This document shows positions 18,661-28,239 of a stretch of DNA of 64,000 bases, piece by piece. Below the pieces are notes generated by a model. That model did not search any database, was not told the origin of the DNA, and saw nothing but the letters and a program-made list of their open reading frames with translations. The position numbers and the translations under genes are program-made. Numbering within the stretch: the first letter of the stretch is position 1; each line of letters opens with the position of its first letter. This DNA is from Ruegeria lacuscaerulensis (GTDB lineage: Bacteria > Pseudomonadota > Alphaproteobacteria > Rhodobacterales > Rhodobacteraceae): contig NZ_WQGO01000003.1 in NCBI RefSeq assembly GCF_013034685.1, positions 186,001 to 250,000 on the forward strand, in the 5' to 3' direction.

Positions 18661-20001
18661 ATGCGCCTGAGCCGTTACTTTCTGCCCGTTCTCAAGGAAA
18701 ACCCGTCTGAGGCCCAGATCGTCAGCCACCGGCTGATGCTGCGCGCGGGCATGATCAAACAGGCATCCGCCGGGATTTACTCGTGGCTGCCGATGGGCTT
18801 CAAAGTGCTGCGCAAGCTGGAAAACATCATCCATGAAGAGCAGGCGCGCGCGGGCCACATTGCGATCCAGATGCCGATCATCCAATCGGCGGACCTGTGG
18901 CGCGAATCCGGGCGCTATGATGACTACGGTCAGGAAATGCTGCGGATGAAGGACCGGCATGACCGGGATATGCTGTTCACGCCCACGGCTGAGGAACTGG
19001 TAACCGATATCTTCCGCGGCCACGTCAACAGCTACAAAGACCTGCCGCTGACCCTGTACCAGATCCAGTGGAAGTTCCGCGACGAAATCCGCCCGCGTTT
19101 CGGCGTTATGCGGGGGCGTGAGTTCTACATGAAGGACGGATACAATTTCGACCTGACCAAAGAGGAGGCGCTGCACGCTTATAACCGCCATCTGGTCAGC
19201 TACCTGCGCACCTATGAGCGTATGGGCCTGCAAGCCATCCCGATGCGCGCCGATTCCGGCCCCATCGGTGGCGATGACACGCATGAATTCCTTGTGCTGG
19301 CCGATACGGGTGAATCCGAGGTCTTCTATGACAGCGCTGTCACCGACCTGAGTTTTGGCGACCGCTTGATCGACTATGATGACCGCGCGCAATGTCAGGC
19401 AATCCTCGAGGAGTTTACCTCAAAATACGCACGCACCGACGAAACCCATGACGAGGGGCTGTTCAACCAAGTGCCGGAAGAGCGCCGCCGCGTGGCGCGA
19501 GGGATCGAAGTGGGGCAGATCTTCTATTTCGGGACCAAATATTCCGAGGCGATGGGCGCGACCGTTCAAGGCCCGGATGGCAAGCCGACCCCGGTTCACA
19601 TGGGCAGCCACGGCATCGGCGTGAGCCGCCTGATCGGCGCCATCATCGAGGCCAGCCATGACGACAAAGGCATCATCTGGCCCGAAGGCGTAACCCCGTT
19701 CCATTGCGGGATCGTGAACCTGAAACAGGGCGACGAAGAAGCAGACGCGGCCTGTGACAAGCTCTACGGTGCGCTGACTGCGTTGGGGCTTGAGCCGCTC
19801 TATGACGACCGCAACGAGCGGGCAGGCGGCAAGTTTGCCACCATGGACCTGATCGGTCTGCCATGGCGCATCACCGTTGGCCCGCGCGGGTTGAAAAACG
19901 GTGTGGTTGAACTGACCTGCCGCCGCTCGGGCGAGAGCGAGGAACTCAGCCCCGAGGCCGCCGTCACCAAGATCGCCGAGATCTATGAGCAAATCGGCTG
20001 A
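18661..20001 (+). CDS. proS: Prolyl-tRNA synthetase (short alphaproteobacterial type)
   Basis: Class II aminoacyl-tRNA synthetase charging tRNA-Pro. Motif 2 is in [24 protein letters not shown] (about residues 137-160) and motif 3 in [16 protein letters not shown]. At 446 aa it lacks the roughly 180-residue editing insertion found in E. coli ProS, as usual in this group, so editing of Ala-tRNA-Pro must be done in trans. The C-terminal anticodon-binding domain follows from about 345. AGGTCCTCCC precedes ATG 18661. The gene end overlaps the following glycosyltransferase by 17 nt. Confidence 0.97.
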   Translation: MRLSRYFLPVLKENPSEAQIVSHRLMLRAGMIKQASAGIYSWLPMGFKVLRKLENIIHEEQARAGHIAIQMPIIQSADLWRESGRYDDYGQEMLRMKDRHDRDMLFTPTAEELVTDIFRGHVNSYKDLPLTLYQIQWKFRDEIRPRFGVMRGREFYMKDGYNFDLTKEEALHAYNRHLVSYLRTYERMGLQAIPMRADSGPIGGDDTHEFLVLADTGESEVFYDSAVTDLSFGDRLIDYDDRAQCQAILEEFTSKYARTDETHDEGLFNQVPEERRRVARGIEVGQIFYFGTKYSEAMGATVQGPDGKPTPVHMGSHGIGVSRLIGAIIEASHDDKGIIWPEGVTPFHCGIVNLKQGDEEADAACDKLYGALTALGLEPLYDDRNERAGGKFATMDLIGLPWRITVGPRGLKNGVVELTCRRSGESEELSPEAAVTKIAEIYEQIG

Positions 20002-20875
20002 CACCGACGCGCCGCTGATCTCGGTCATCACGGCGACGCATAACTTGCTGTCCCAAGGGCGGCAGGATAGCTTTCGCGAAGTGATCACCTGTATGGCTCG
20101 CCAGAAATGTGGGCGGGCCGAACATGTCATTCAGGACGGGGCCTCGACCGACGGCACAGTTGCCTTTCTGCAAGAGGTCACTGCAGACGCGCAGCGGACT
20201 CGCGTGATCAGCGAACCGGACCTCAACCTCTATGACGCGATGAACAAGGGGGCAGGGGCCGCGAGCGGCCAGTATCTGCTGTTTCTGAACTCCGATGACT
20301 CGCTGGCCTCGGATAACGTCCTGAACATTGTGGCCGACCGGCTGATAGCGAGCCAACCCGATTTTTTGTATGGTTCGACCTTGCGCAGGTTCGAGGATGG
20401 GACAGAAAGCCGCGAAAAGCGCATGTCGCTGACTGCGATCCTGCAACGGATGCCGTTCTGCCATAACTCAGTCCTGATCCGGCGCGACGTGTTTGCGGCG
20501 CTGGGCGGCCATGATCCGCAATTCCGCGTGGCGGCCGATTATGACCTGATGCTGCGTATGATCACGGCCGGGTATCAGGGCGAACGGATGGATGAGCCGA
20601 TCTCGATGTTCTGGGGGCGCGGGGCCAGCAGTGATACGGATGTGACGGCCCGTGACTATGCGCGGGTCTGGATGAAGTATTACGACAGGCGTAAAGCCGC
20701 GCGTGACTTGACCGAGGATGATTTCTGCCGGTTCTACCATCGCGGTCACATGCCCGCGAAACTGGTCCTTGGGCGCTTGATCGAACCGGGAACATGCGCC
20801 GGTATCAAAGCGGCGGCGCGCCACAGCCTGTGGAAGACCACGCGGCGTTCAGTCCAGTTCTGGCGCAGCTTCTAA
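19985..20875 (+). CDS. Family 2 glycosyltransferase
   Basis: A 296-aa GT-A fold enzyme: [11 protein letters not shown] at the start, QDGASTDGT (nucleotide-sugar contact), [23 protein letters not shown] with the DxD-like SDD at about residues 103-105. It transfers a sugar from a nucleotide sugar, probably for an extracellular or envelope glycan; donor and acceptor are unknown. The start lies 17 nt inside the end of proS, which points to coupling or at least co-transcription with it, an odd partner functionally. Confidence 0.88.
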   Translation: MSKSADTDAPLISVITATHNLLSQGRQDSFREVITCMARQKCGRAEHVIQDGASTDGTVAFLQEVTADAQRTRVISEPDLNLYDAMNKGAGAASGQYLLFLNSDDSLASDNVLNIVADRLIASQPDFLYGSTLRRFEDGTESREKRMSLTAILQRMPFCHNSVLIRRDVFAALGGHDPQFRVAADYDLMLRMITAGYQGERMDEPISMFWGRGASSDTDVTARDYARVWMKYYDRRKAARDLTEDDFCRFYHRGHMPAKLVLGRLIEPGTCAGIKAAARHSLWKTTRRSVQFWRSF

Positions 20876-21228
20876 GCGCCGTTCACCGAAGGTCGGGCGG
20901 CTAGCAGGTCTCCGGTTTCACTGTCGCGGGCAACAACGATGGGGCGTCCCATCCGTTGCACCAGATCGCGAAACTCCAACCCCAGAAACCGCAGCCCGCA
21001 AATCCGTTTTGCCGTGGCGATCTCGGTGACACACAGCCGACCCTGTCGGAAGGCCAGTTGATACCCCTTGTCTTTCAGAATATCGGTGAGGCTGTTCCAA
21101 CTTGCAGCACTTGCAAATAAAGGTCGGATCGCGGCCCTCAGCAATGCGGCCGTTTCACAATCCAGTTCTGTTGATGCCTGCCGGGCTGAAATGACGCCCG
21201 CTTCTTCTTTGTTTAGTCGAATACTCAT
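20872..21228 (-). CDS. Hypothetical protein, 118 aa
   Basis: Not assigned to a characterised family. It is predicted soluble, with a pattern of short helices and strands (SWNSLTDILKDKGYQLAFRQGRLCVTEIATAKRICGLRFLGLEF). This vaguely resembles the small domain attached to some relaxase-like proteins in alphaproteobacteria, but no catalytic motif is present. Start 21228 has GGAGCGGGGG upstream. It overlaps the convergent glycosyltransferase gene by 4 bp at the stop codons. Confidence 0.6.
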   Translation of the reverse strand: MSIRLNKEEAGVISARQASTELDCETAALLRAAIRPLFASAASWNSLTDILKDKGYQLAFRQGRLCVTEIATAKRICGLRFLGLEFRDLVQRMGRPIVVARDSETGDLLAARPSVNGA

Positions 21229-21552
21229 GAGCGACCCCCGCTCCTACAAATGTATTCCCCCACAGTCAGGGTGACAAAGTTTCGCAAAATAATCAAAAAT
21301 CGAAATTTTGTTCCGCGCGATATGTTGCATTTTGAGTTCAGTCGATCACGCAAACCTAGCATTGACTACATAGCTGAAACAGTTGCGCGATGTCTGTGAA
21401 CGGTGTCACAACCCTTGGTGTGTCTGACGGATGTCCACTTACGCTCTGATTGATCGAGCCCTTCAGCAGGCAGAGCTGATTCGGGCGTTGGGTTGGTTGG
21501 AACCAAACGGGATTGCTGATAGAGGGGCGAAAACCTTGAAAGGGTCCACCTG
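21229..21552. other. Divergent intergenic region, 324 bp
   Basis: Holds the 5' regions of the divergent genes at 21228 (minus) and 21553 (plus). The first 110 bases are clearly AT-richer than the surroundings, with an imperfect AT-rich inverted repeat (CAAAA/TTTTG) near 21293-21309, as expected of a promoter region. I see no convincing sigma-70 pair, riboswitch or RNA gene. Confidence 0.4.
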
Positions 21553-22539
21553 GTGCTGAGTTTCGCAACGGTCGTATATTCCAAGGACTTCCCTCTGCTG
21601 GAACTTCAGGCGTTATCCTTCGCCCGGTTTGTTGACCCGGCGCAGGTCGGGTCGGTCCATGTGATCATGAACGACGTTGATGAAGGTACGTTGCGGCATC
21701 AGATCGAGCCGATCCTACCTGCCTACGGAGCGCTGCAAGACAAGGTGCGCGTCCTCAGTGGAGACGATGTTTTATTGGGGGCCGGTCATTGTGCGCGACG
21801 TCCGGTTCTGGATCGTGTGCTGATCGAGAACCGCTTTCGCATTCCGCTGATCCGCAAGGGCGGGTGGCGTGGCAACAATGGCTACCGCAATCAACAGATT
21901 CTGAAACTGGGCGCGGCGCGGGTCGCGGCCTCCGAGAATATGGTCATTCTGGACACCAAGAACCTGTTTCTGCGCCAGTTTGATGAGGCAGAGTTCTTTA
22001 CGCCCGGTGGCGCGGCGCGCATCCCGTTCATTGACATTGAAAGTGATTTTCACCGCAACTGGCTGCTGCAAAGTTTGGATGCCCTAGGTGCGCCACGGTC
22101 TGATCCAGGGCAGATCAAGACTACAACCTTTGCCACGCCGTACCCTGTGCGCCGGTCGCTTGTCCTGTCTCTGCTGGATGAAATCAACGCGCGCTACGGC
22201 TCGGTTCAGGCCTTGTTCGCGTCGCGCAGGCGGCCCTCAGAGTTCATGCTGATGAACGCGTTTTGCCTGAAATCCCCCGACGGATACCCGCCCTGGTTCG
22301 AAGAAACCGAGTCCACAGCCATCGGGCTCTGGCCTACCTATTCGACCGAAGTGCTGACGCAGTTGCTGGGACGGCTGGATGACCCGCGCACATTGACGCT
22401 TGGGTTGCACAACCGTGCCATCGCAAACCTGCCCCAGGATTTGCGCGACCGTGTTTTTCACGAGCTTGAGGCGCGCAGCATTTGCGACCGCAACCGGGCC
22501 GAGGCCGTATTGCAGCAAACCGCCGCCCTGTCGGGATAA
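21553..22539 (+). CDS. DUF6492-like protein (possible glycosyltransferase relative)
   Basis: A 328-aa protein beginning with a GTG codon; AAAGGG lies about 8-13 nt upstream, and an in-frame TAG at 21520 prevents a much longer start. The opening LSFATVVYSKDFPLLELQALSFARFV resembles the DUF6492 family, whose fold is thought to be glycosyltransferase-like. RKGGWRGNNGYRNQQILKLGAARV and ENMVILDTKNLFLR follow, the latter with an Asp pair-like turn where a DxD metal site might sit. The catalytic role is unproven. The glycosyltransferase gene nearby makes a surface-glycan role plausible. Confidence 0.65.
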   Translation: MLSFATVVYSKDFPLLELQALSFARFVDPAQVGSVHVIMNDVDEGTLRHQIEPILPAYGALQDKVRVLSGDDVLLGAGHCARRPVLDRVLIENRFRIPLIRKGGWRGNNGYRNQQILKLGAARVAASENMVILDTKNLFLRQFDEAEFFTPGGAARIPFIDIESDFHRNWLLQSLDALGAPRSDPGQIKTTTFATPYPVRRSLVLSLLDEINARYGSVQALFASRRRPSEFMLMNAFCLKSPDGYPPWFEETESTAIGLWPTYSTEVLTQLLGRLDDPRTLTLGLHNRAIANLPQDLRDRVFHELEARSICDRNRAEAVLQQTAALSG

Positions 22540-22604
22540 CGCACGGCTTGACCATTCGGCCAAATGCCGAAAGGGTCACGTCCAACAAAAACACCGGAGC
22601 AGGT

Positions 22605-23900
22605 ATGGCCAAGACACCCCCGCCTTTTGCACCTTTTGAATGGAAAATCGCCTGGCGATACCTACGCGCGCGCCGCGCCGAGGGGGGCGTCAGCGTAATG
22701 ACCTGGATCTCGCTGATCGGGATCACCTTGGCCGTGTTCGCTCTGATCGCCACGTTGGCTGTTCGATCGGGTTTCCGTGCCGAGTTTGTGGGCACCATTC
22801 TGGGGGCCAACGCGCATGTGACGGTTTTTTCGGCTGGGAATTTTGATGCGCAGGGGCGCGTAGATCGGACCATTGAAAACTACGATCAGGTGGCTGACAG
22901 GATCGGGCAGGTGCCGGGCGTTCAACGGGCGGCACCTTTGGTCAAGGGGCAAGTGCTGATCACCAACCGCGACCGCAGCAGCGGTGTCGAAGTTTTTGGG
23001 ATACAGCCGGACGACTTGTTGGACCTGCCGGGCATCGCCGAAAGCGATCAGGCGGTGGGCGATCTGTCGGAATTCCAGAACGAGGAATTCGTCATTGCGA
23101 TCGGTTCGGGCGTGGCGCGCAGTATCGGCGCTACAGTAGGGGATACAGTCAAGCTGACCTCGCCTAACGGGGTAAAGACGGCTTTTGGAACCTCGCCCCG
23201 CGTAAGCGCCTATCGGGTGGTCTATGTGTTCTCGGCCGGGCGCTATGACATCGACCGCACCCGCGTGTATATGCCGTTCGAGCAAGCGCAGACCTTCTTC
23301 AACCGCGAAGGTGTCGCCGATGAGATCGAGGTTATGGTGGATGAGCCCGAGAATCTGACACCCATACTGATCCCGATCCTTGAGGCCGCAGGCGACCGCA
23401 GTCAGATCTGGACCTGGCAGGACGCCTCGGGCGGGTTCCTGCGCGCGCTTGAGGTCGAGGACAATGTGATGTTCATCATCCTGTCGATCCTCGTACTGAT
23501 TGCGGCGATGAACATCGTTTCGGGTCTGATCATGCTGGTCAAGAACAAGGGGCGAGATATCGGCATCCTGCGCACCATTGGCCTCAGCGAGGGGTCTGTC
23601 CTGCGCGTGTTCTTCATCTGCGGGTCATTTACTGGCATTATCGGCACCACGATGGGTGTGGTGCTGGGTTGCCTGTTTGCGATCTATATCGACCCGATCT
23701 TCAGCTTTGTGAATTTTGTCATGGGCGGCGGGGTCTGGGATCCGTCGATCCGGGGCATCTATGCGTTGCCTGCTGAATTGCACCTGTCCGATGTGCTCAA
23801 GGCGGTCGGGCTGTCGCTGGGCCTGTCCTTTTTTGTCACCTATTTCCCGGCCCGTCGCGCAGCGCGGCTGAACCCGGTTGAGGCGCTGCGCTATGAGTGA
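22605..23900 (+). CDS. Lipoprotein-releasing ABC transporter permease (LolC/E/F family)
   Basis: Inner-membrane permease of the Lol system, which extracts outer-membrane lipoproteins for hand-over to LolA. Start 22605 is the Met of [24 protein letters not shown] with GGAGCAGG upstream; the longer frame adds 41 non-conserved residues. The N-terminal TM lies at about 30-52, a large periplasmic domain follows, then an FtsX domain with three C-terminal TMs ([23 protein letters not shown] and beyond). Only one permease gene is present, so a homodimer (LolF type) is likely instead of LolC plus LolE. Its stop overlaps lolD by 8 nt. Confidence 0.92.
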   Translation: MAKTPPPFAPFEWKIAWRYLRARRAEGGVSVMTWISLIGITLAVFALIATLAVRSGFRAEFVGTILGANAHVTVFSAGNFDAQGRVDRTIENYDQVADRIGQVPGVQRAAPLVKGQVLITNRDRSSGVEVFGIQPDDLLDLPGIAESDQAVGDLSEFQNEEFVIAIGSGVARSIGATVGDTVKLTSPNGVKTAFGTSPRVSAYRVVYVFSAGRYDIDRTRVYMPFEQAQTFFNREGVADEIEVMVDEPENLTPILIPILEAAGDRSQIWTWQDASGGFLRALEVEDNVMFIILSILVLIAAMNIVSGLIMLVKNKGRDIGILRTIGLSEGSVLRVFFICGSFTGIIGTTMGVVLGCLFAIYIDPIFSFVNFVMGGGVWDPSIRGIYALPAELHLSDVLKAVGLSLGLSFFVTYFPARRAARLNPVEALRYE

Positions 23901-24579
23901 TGTGACATTGCGGCTGAACGGCCTGACCAAAACCTATCTGCAAGGCACACCGGGCGAGGTGCAGGTGCTGCGCGGCGTCGATCTGGACCTATGCGCGGGC
24001 GAAGCAGTTGCACTAGTGGCGCCCTCTGGGGCGGGCAAGTCGACGTTGCTGCATATTGCCGGGTTGCTGGACACGCCCGATAGCGGCACCGTTGAGATCG
24101 CGGGGCAGAGCATCGCAGGCAAAGGCGACCGCACCCGCACCGCGCTGCGGCGGCAGGATGTAGGTTTTGTCTATCAGTTCCACCATCTGCTGCCCGAGTT
24201 CACAGCGTTGGAGAACATCACCCTGCCGCAACTGGCCAATGGTGTCTCCGAGAAGGCCGCACAGGACAGGGCGATGGCACTGCTGGACCGTGTGGGCGTT
24301 GCGGCGCGCGCGGATCACCGCCCGGCGGCCCTGTCTGGGGGCGAGCAACAGCGGGTCGCCTTTTGCCGCGCGCTGGCCAACGCGCCGCGCGTATTGTTGG
24401 CGGATGAACCAACGGGCAATCTGGACCCCGAGACCTCGGATCAGGTGTTCGATGCGCTGATGGCATTGGTGCGGGACGAGGGGCTGTCGGCCCTGATCGC
24501 CACGCACAACATGGATCTGGCTGCCCGGATGGATCGCAAGCTGCGGCTGGATGGGGGTATTCTCAAGCCAGTTGTGTGA
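23893..24579 (+). CDS. lolD: Lipoprotein-releasing ABC transporter ATP-binding protein
   Basis: A 228-aa ATPase driving lipoprotein release together with the permease just upstream. Walker A is APSGAGKST, the Q-loop lies in [15 protein letters not shown], the signature is [15 protein letters not shown] and Walker B is [12 protein letters not shown]. Start 23893 (MSDVTLRLN) overlaps the permease stop (ATGAGTGA); a start 15 nt upstream is less likely. The 3' end runs 17 bp into the convergent YdcZ-type gene. Confidence 0.95.
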   Translation: MSDVTLRLNGLTKTYLQGTPGEVQVLRGVDLDLCAGEAVALVAPSGAGKSTLLHIAGLLDTPDSGTVEIAGQSIAGKGDRTRTALRRQDVGFVYQFHHLLPEFTALENITLPQLANGVSEKAAQDRAMALLDRVGVAARADHRPAALSGGEQQRVAFCRALANAPRVLLADEPTGNLDPETSDQVFDALMALVRDEGLSALIATHNMDLAARMDRKLRLDGGILKPVV

Positions 24580-25000
24580 TCGCCACCCCGGCGGCCATCA
24601 CTGCGATACCGCCTGCGCGGATCCATGTCAGCGGCGTGACCTGCGCTCCGAACAAGCCGAAATGGTCAATGGCAGCGGCGCTGATCAACTGCCCGATCAG
24701 CACGAAGAACACTGCGTTGCCCACGCCAAAATGCGGGGCGACGTGGGTGATCGACAGGACATAGAAGGCAATCAGCACACCGGCCAGTAGCAGGTGTTTG
24801 GGGGCTTCGGCGATTTTGGACAGGGCCCCAAAGCCGGGAAAAACCACCATGACCGCTGCTGAGGCCGCAAAGGCGATGGCAAACAGAACCACCGCCGCCG
24901 TGGTGGGTGAGCCGATCATCTTGCCCAAAGCCGCGTTTAGCGCGGCTAGAATGGGCACTCCGACCCCGGCGGCCAACATGATGGCTGCATATTGTGTCAT
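24563..25000 (-). CDS. DMT-superfamily membrane protein, YdcZ (DUF606) type
   Basis: A 145-aa protein with four to five hydrophobic helices ([97 protein letters not shown]). This is the half-size DMT arrangement of the YdcZ family, probably active as a dimer. The substrate is unknown. It is tail-to-tail with lolD with a 17-bp overlap. Confidence 0.85.
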   Translation of the reverse strand: MTQYAAIMLAAGVGVPILAALNAALGKMIGSPTTAAVVLFAIAFAASAAVMVVFPGFGALSKIAEAPKHLLLAGVLIAFYVLSITHVAPHFGVGNAVFFVLIGQLISAAAIDHFGLFGAQVTPLTWIRAGGIAVMAAGVAITQLA

Positions 25001-25092
25001 GGCCCGTATCCTTTGGTTGCGTTGATCTGGATCATTGCGCCAAGCCTCGCCTCGGGCAAGCCTGCAAATGTCAATCGGGACAGGAGGATGCG

Positions 25093-25497
25093 ATGATCAG
25101 AGCGATTGTTGGGGGTGTTTTCGTTGCGGCCGGGATGATGGCGTCGCAGGCCGGTGCGCAGGATGTCGAAGAGGGTGCGCAGCTCTACCAGCATTATTGC
25201 GCAACATGTCACGGGATCGATGCCACCGGGCATGGTCCGATGGCCGGAGTTTTAGTTATTCAACCCGCAGACCTGACAACACTTGCCAGCGATGATGGCA
25301 CGTTCCCGGTCGCTCGTGTCGTTTCACGGATCGACGGGCGCGACCCGCTGGTCAGCCATGGCAGCCCGATGCCGGTCTATGGGCCGTATTTCGACGGGCA
25401 GGACACCTCGATGAAAACGCCACAGGGGCAGCCGATCCTGACAAGCCAACCGATCGTGGATCTTGTGGCCTATCTTGAGACATTGCAGGGCAACTGA
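25093..25497 (+). CDS. Class I cytochrome c, periplasmic
   Basis: A 134-aa precursor: signal peptide MIRAIVGGVFVAAGMMASQAGA, then a c-type haem site CATCH (about residues 35-39). MPVYG near residue 95 provides the likely axial Met. The start at 25093 has AGGAGG 5-11 nt upstream; an ATG at 25088 is too close to it. It is predicted to shuttle electrons in the periplasm; the partner oxidase or dehydrogenase is not nearby. The stop is 2 bp from the convergent lipoprotein gene. Confidence 0.9.
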   Translation: MIRAIVGGVFVAAGMMASQAGAQDVEEGAQLYQHYCATCHGIDATGHGPMAGVLVIQPADLTTLASDDGTFPVARVVSRIDGRDPLVSHGSPMPVYGPYFDGQDTSMKTPQGQPILTSQPIVDLVAYLETLQGN

Positions 25498-25499
25498 GC

Positions 25500-26186
25500 C
25501 TAGCGGCATATTCCTCCGATTTTGGCCTCGGACCACGGGATGACAACCGCCCGCTCGGCCCGCTCACTGGGCAGAGGGGCCAGATCGAAATGCGCGCCCA
25601 GCATTTCATGCAGTCGCTCGGTGCGGGGCGCAGTTGGGTCCAGGGCGCGGCAGCAGACATATTCCTCGACAATGGCACCTTGCTGTTCGAACCCGTAGGA
25701 CAGGAAATCGGACGAGGTCGCCAGATCGAAAAGGTAGGGGTCTTTGTTACCGCCATGTTCTGCCGCTGCACGCAGGGGATGATAGCCCGTGGTCTTGCGG
25801 TTCTGCCACTGCCAGACATGGGTCAATTCATGCGCCAGAAGCATGGCAGCGATCAGGTTCATCTCTTCGGGGAAATCGGACATGTAGTCCTCAAGATACC
25901 AATCCTGTGTGAAATAAACCTTGTTGAACAGGGCTACGGCGGCCGGTTTTGCCGTCACCACGCCTTCTTCCTGCGGGGGCAGGATACGCTCGCGACATGC
26001 CAGTCGCGGACGTTCCTTGCGGTAAAATGTGATCGGGGCAACCGGTGCCCCTTTGACCAGACGGACTGTGCCCACATCCAGCGTATCGCCCTGAATGGCG
26101 CTGGCGAATGCGACCTCCTGATCGGTCAACGGACGACCGCATGAGGTCAATAATAATGCAGACGTCATCAAAATAAGGCGCAACAT
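25500..26186 (-). CDS. Lipoprotein with zinc-metallopeptidase motif
   Basis: A 228-aa protein with a lipobox LTSC (Cys16) after MLRLILMTSALL. An HExxH motif occurs at LLAHELTHVWQWQ (about residues 117-129), the zinc site of gluzincin/zincin peptidases; a possible third ligand Glu lies in IVEEYVCCRA. Upstream sequence LFNKVYFTQDWYLEDY resembles the DUF4157-like group of uncharacterised secreted zincins. I predict an envelope-anchored protease or metal-binding protein; no substrate is known. Confidence 0.7.
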   Translation of the reverse strand: MLRLILMTSALLLTSCGRPLTDQEVAFASAIQGDTLDVGTVRLVKGAPVAPITFYRKERPRLACRERILPPQEEGVVTAKPAAVALFNKVYFTQDWYLEDYMSDFPEEMNLIAAMLLAHELTHVWQWQNRKTTGYHPLRAAAEHGGNKDPYLFDLATSSDFLSYGFEQQGAIVEEYVCCRALDPTAPRTERLHEMLGAHFDLAPLPSERAERAVVIPWSEAKIGGICR

Positions 26187-26227
26187 GTTCGCAGCTTAAT
26201 CCTTAGCTTCTGCTCTGTAATCTGTTT

Positions 26228-26890
26228 TCAAACGCTCATTGCCAATACGCGGCTGATTTCGGTCAGGGACCGGCCTGATTGATCCATCCATGTGTTAAAC
26301 GCCTCTTGCACTGCTGCCATCGCTTTCTTCGAGGTGGGTGATTTGTCGATCACCCCTTCGGCAATCAGGCGCGCAGTGACGTCCTGCGACAGGATGAAAC
26401 TGTCCCGCCCGGCAAATCGCATCGCATATTGTGCCGAGGCCCCGCCCAACCGCGATCCCCGTTTGGCCAACATCGCAAGCAACCCAACATAATCCGTCGA
26501 GGGCCACCCCCCAAGCACATGCCCCGCTCCGCCTTCCTGCCGAAGTTCCAGAAGAAACGCCGCGTTGTCCCGGACGGTTGCGATTTTGGTGCCGTTTCGG
26601 ACGATTCGGGTGTCGGTCAGCAGGGCGTCGAATTTCTCATCATCCATGAAGGCGCATCTGCCCACGTCGAACCCGTCAAAGGCGGTCTCGAACCCGTCCC
26701 ATTTGTTTTCAATGACTTTCCAGTTAAACCCGGCCTGAAAGACGCACTTGGTGATCACCGCAAGCCAGCGGTCTTCGGGCATCGCGGCCAGTTCCTCCAA
26801 CGGCTTGGGCTTGGTGAGTTTTTCGCCCAGGGCACGCGCGCCGCCATGACGGTCTGCGGCGATTTGAAAGAGTTCGTCGAAATGGCGCAT
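26228..26890 (-). CDS. tag: DNA-3-methyladenine glycosylase I family protein
   Basis: Base-excision repair glycosylase of the Adenine_glyco family (HhH superfamily), 220 aa from ATG 26890 with AGGA 7 nt upstream. Family features include WLAVITKCVFQAGFNWKVIENKWDGF (about 41-66), FDALLTDTRIVRNGTKI and SDVTARL-like QDVTARLIAEGVI. It removes 3-methyladenine from alkylated DNA in characterised members. The N-terminal Cys/His and C-terminal His-x3-Cys zinc ligands of E. coli Tag are not present, so this belongs to a zinc-less branch and its substrate range may differ. Confidence 0.8.
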   Translation of the reverse strand: MRHFDELFQIAADRHGGARALGEKLTKPKPLEELAAMPEDRWLAVITKCVFQAGFNWKVIENKWDGFETAFDGFDVGRCAFMDDEKFDALLTDTRIVRNGTKIATVRDNAAFLLELRQEGGAGHVLGGWPSTDYVGLLAMLAKRGSRLGGASAQYAMRFAGRDSFILSQDVTARLIAEGVIDKSPTSKKAMAAVQEAFNTWMDQSGRSLTEISRVLAMSV

Positions 26891-27029
26891 CAGGGTCCTC
26901 CGACTCAAAGGTCGCGCTTTGATGGATGGGTTTCAAGCCCTCACAAACGCAGTGTGAAAACGGGCAAAGACAAAAAAGTTGCGTTTGGGCAAAAGAAATA
27001 CTCGACAAAGCAGGTGGTTTGGGTTTGTG

Positions 27030-27047
27030 ATTGACTGATCAATCAAT
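27030..27047. promoter_or_regulatory. BetI-like palindromic operator
   Basis: ATTGACTGATCAATCAAT is an 18-bp palindrome with a single mismatched pair. It is of the ATTGA/TCAAT type bound by the TetR-family choline/betaine regulator BetI. It lies 232-249 bp upstream of the betaine ABC transporter start, in a 388-bp gap that otherwise shows no gene. No betI gene is in this window. Confidence 0.5.
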
Positions 27048-27278
27048 ATCCCGCTCGAAAAAATGTGATAGACAGAAAGGGCGAGGGTATCCTGCACGTA
27101 TCAGCAGGGGGGACAGGCAGATGGACCTTACGCGTGATTTCCGCGCCGGGCCCAACTGTTCGCTTCCCTTTTCCGGCTGATTTTGTGCATGTTGCGGCAT
27201 GGCAATGTCGTGAATCAAACGCTCTGGCCCGTTTTCATGTGCGGCCGGACGAACACAAAGAAGACAGGGAGAATGTCG

Positions 27279-28229
27279 ATGAAGAAACTGAGTGTAAGCC
27301 TTTTGGCCATGACCGTCGCCGGATCGGCCTATGCCGCCGATATGGGCGCCGTGGATGAGCCGATCAAACTGGCCATCAACGAATGGACCGGTCAGCACGT
27401 GACGACGCATGTGGCCGGCGAGATGCTGAAAGCTGCAGGCTATAACGTTGAATACGTTACCGCGGGCATGATGAACCAGTTCCAGGCGCTGGCCGATGGC
27501 GATATCGACGCAACGCTAGAGATCTGGTCTTCGAACGTATCGGATGAATACGCCAAGAAAGTCTCCGAAGGCACCGTGGTTGAGATCGGTGATCTGGGTC
27601 TGGATGCCAAGGAAGGCATCGCATACCCTGCTCACGTGGCAGATTTGTGCCCCGGTTTGCCTGCATGGGAAGCTCTAAAAGACTGCGCGCAGGTCTTTGC
27701 GACGGCAGAAACACTGCCTGGTGGCCGTCTGGTAGACTATCCGGCTGATTGGGGTACGCCGGGTGCTGACCGCATGACCGGTTTGGAACTGCCGTTCAAA
27801 GCTGTTCCTGCCGGGTCGGAAGGCGCTTTGATTGCCGAACTGCGTGCCTCGACCGAGCGGAAATCACCATTGCTGATCACCTTCTGGCAACCGCATTGGG
27901 CGATGTCCGCCTATGACGTGCAATTCGTTGAGCTGCCTGCCGGTGAAGAAGCCTGTTTCAACGATCCCGCATGGGGTCCGAACCCCAACGCGGTGAATGA
28001 TTGTGACTTCTCGCCCTCGCGCATCTTCAAGGCCAGTTGGAGCGGCATGGAAGACAAGTGGCCCGCAGCTTATGAAATTCTGACCAACTATCAGTTGGCA
28101 GTCGAAGATCAGCAGCCGATGATGGGCGCGATTGACGTCGACGGCGGTAAGGTCGAGGAAGTCGTCGGCGCATGGATGGCAGAAAACGAAGGCAAGTGGC
28201 GTCCGGTTGTTGACGCGGCAACTCAGTGA
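27279..28229 (+). CDS. proX: Glycine betaine/proline ABC transporter, substrate-binding protein
   Basis: A 316-aa periplasmic binding protein of the OpuAC family for quaternary-amine osmolytes. The signal peptide is MKKLSVSLLAMTVAGSAYA; the mature part starts ADMGAVDEPIKLAINEWTGQHV. Aromatic and acidic positions for cation-pi binding are plausible (WTGQ, WSSN, WQPHW). ATG 27279 is preferred to ATG 27273 because AGGGAGA is then at normal spacing. It heads the three-gene transporter operon; a BetI-like palindrome lies upstream. Choline or a related compound is also a possible ligand. Confidence 0.9.
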   Translation: MKKLSVSLLAMTVAGSAYAADMGAVDEPIKLAINEWTGQHVTTHVAGEMLKAAGYNVEYVTAGMMNQFQALADGDIDATLEIWSSNVSDEYAKKVSEGTVVEIGDLGLDAKEGIAYPAHVADLCPGLPAWEALKDCAQVFATAETLPGGRLVDYPADWGTPGADRMTGLELPFKAVPAGSEGALIAELRASTERKSPLLITFWQPHWAMSAYDVQFVELPAGEEACFNDPAWGPNPNAVNDCDFSPSRIFKASWSGMEDKWPAAYEILTNYQLAVEDQQPMMGAIDVDGGKVEEVVGAWMAENEGKWRPVVDAATQ

Positions 28230-28239
28230 GCCTGCCTAA

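Noticed and set aside
19985-20001. Frameshift joining proS and the glycosyltransferase
   Set aside because: Both proteins are complete with proper ends; the 17-nt overlap is ordinary gene overlap, not a fusion.
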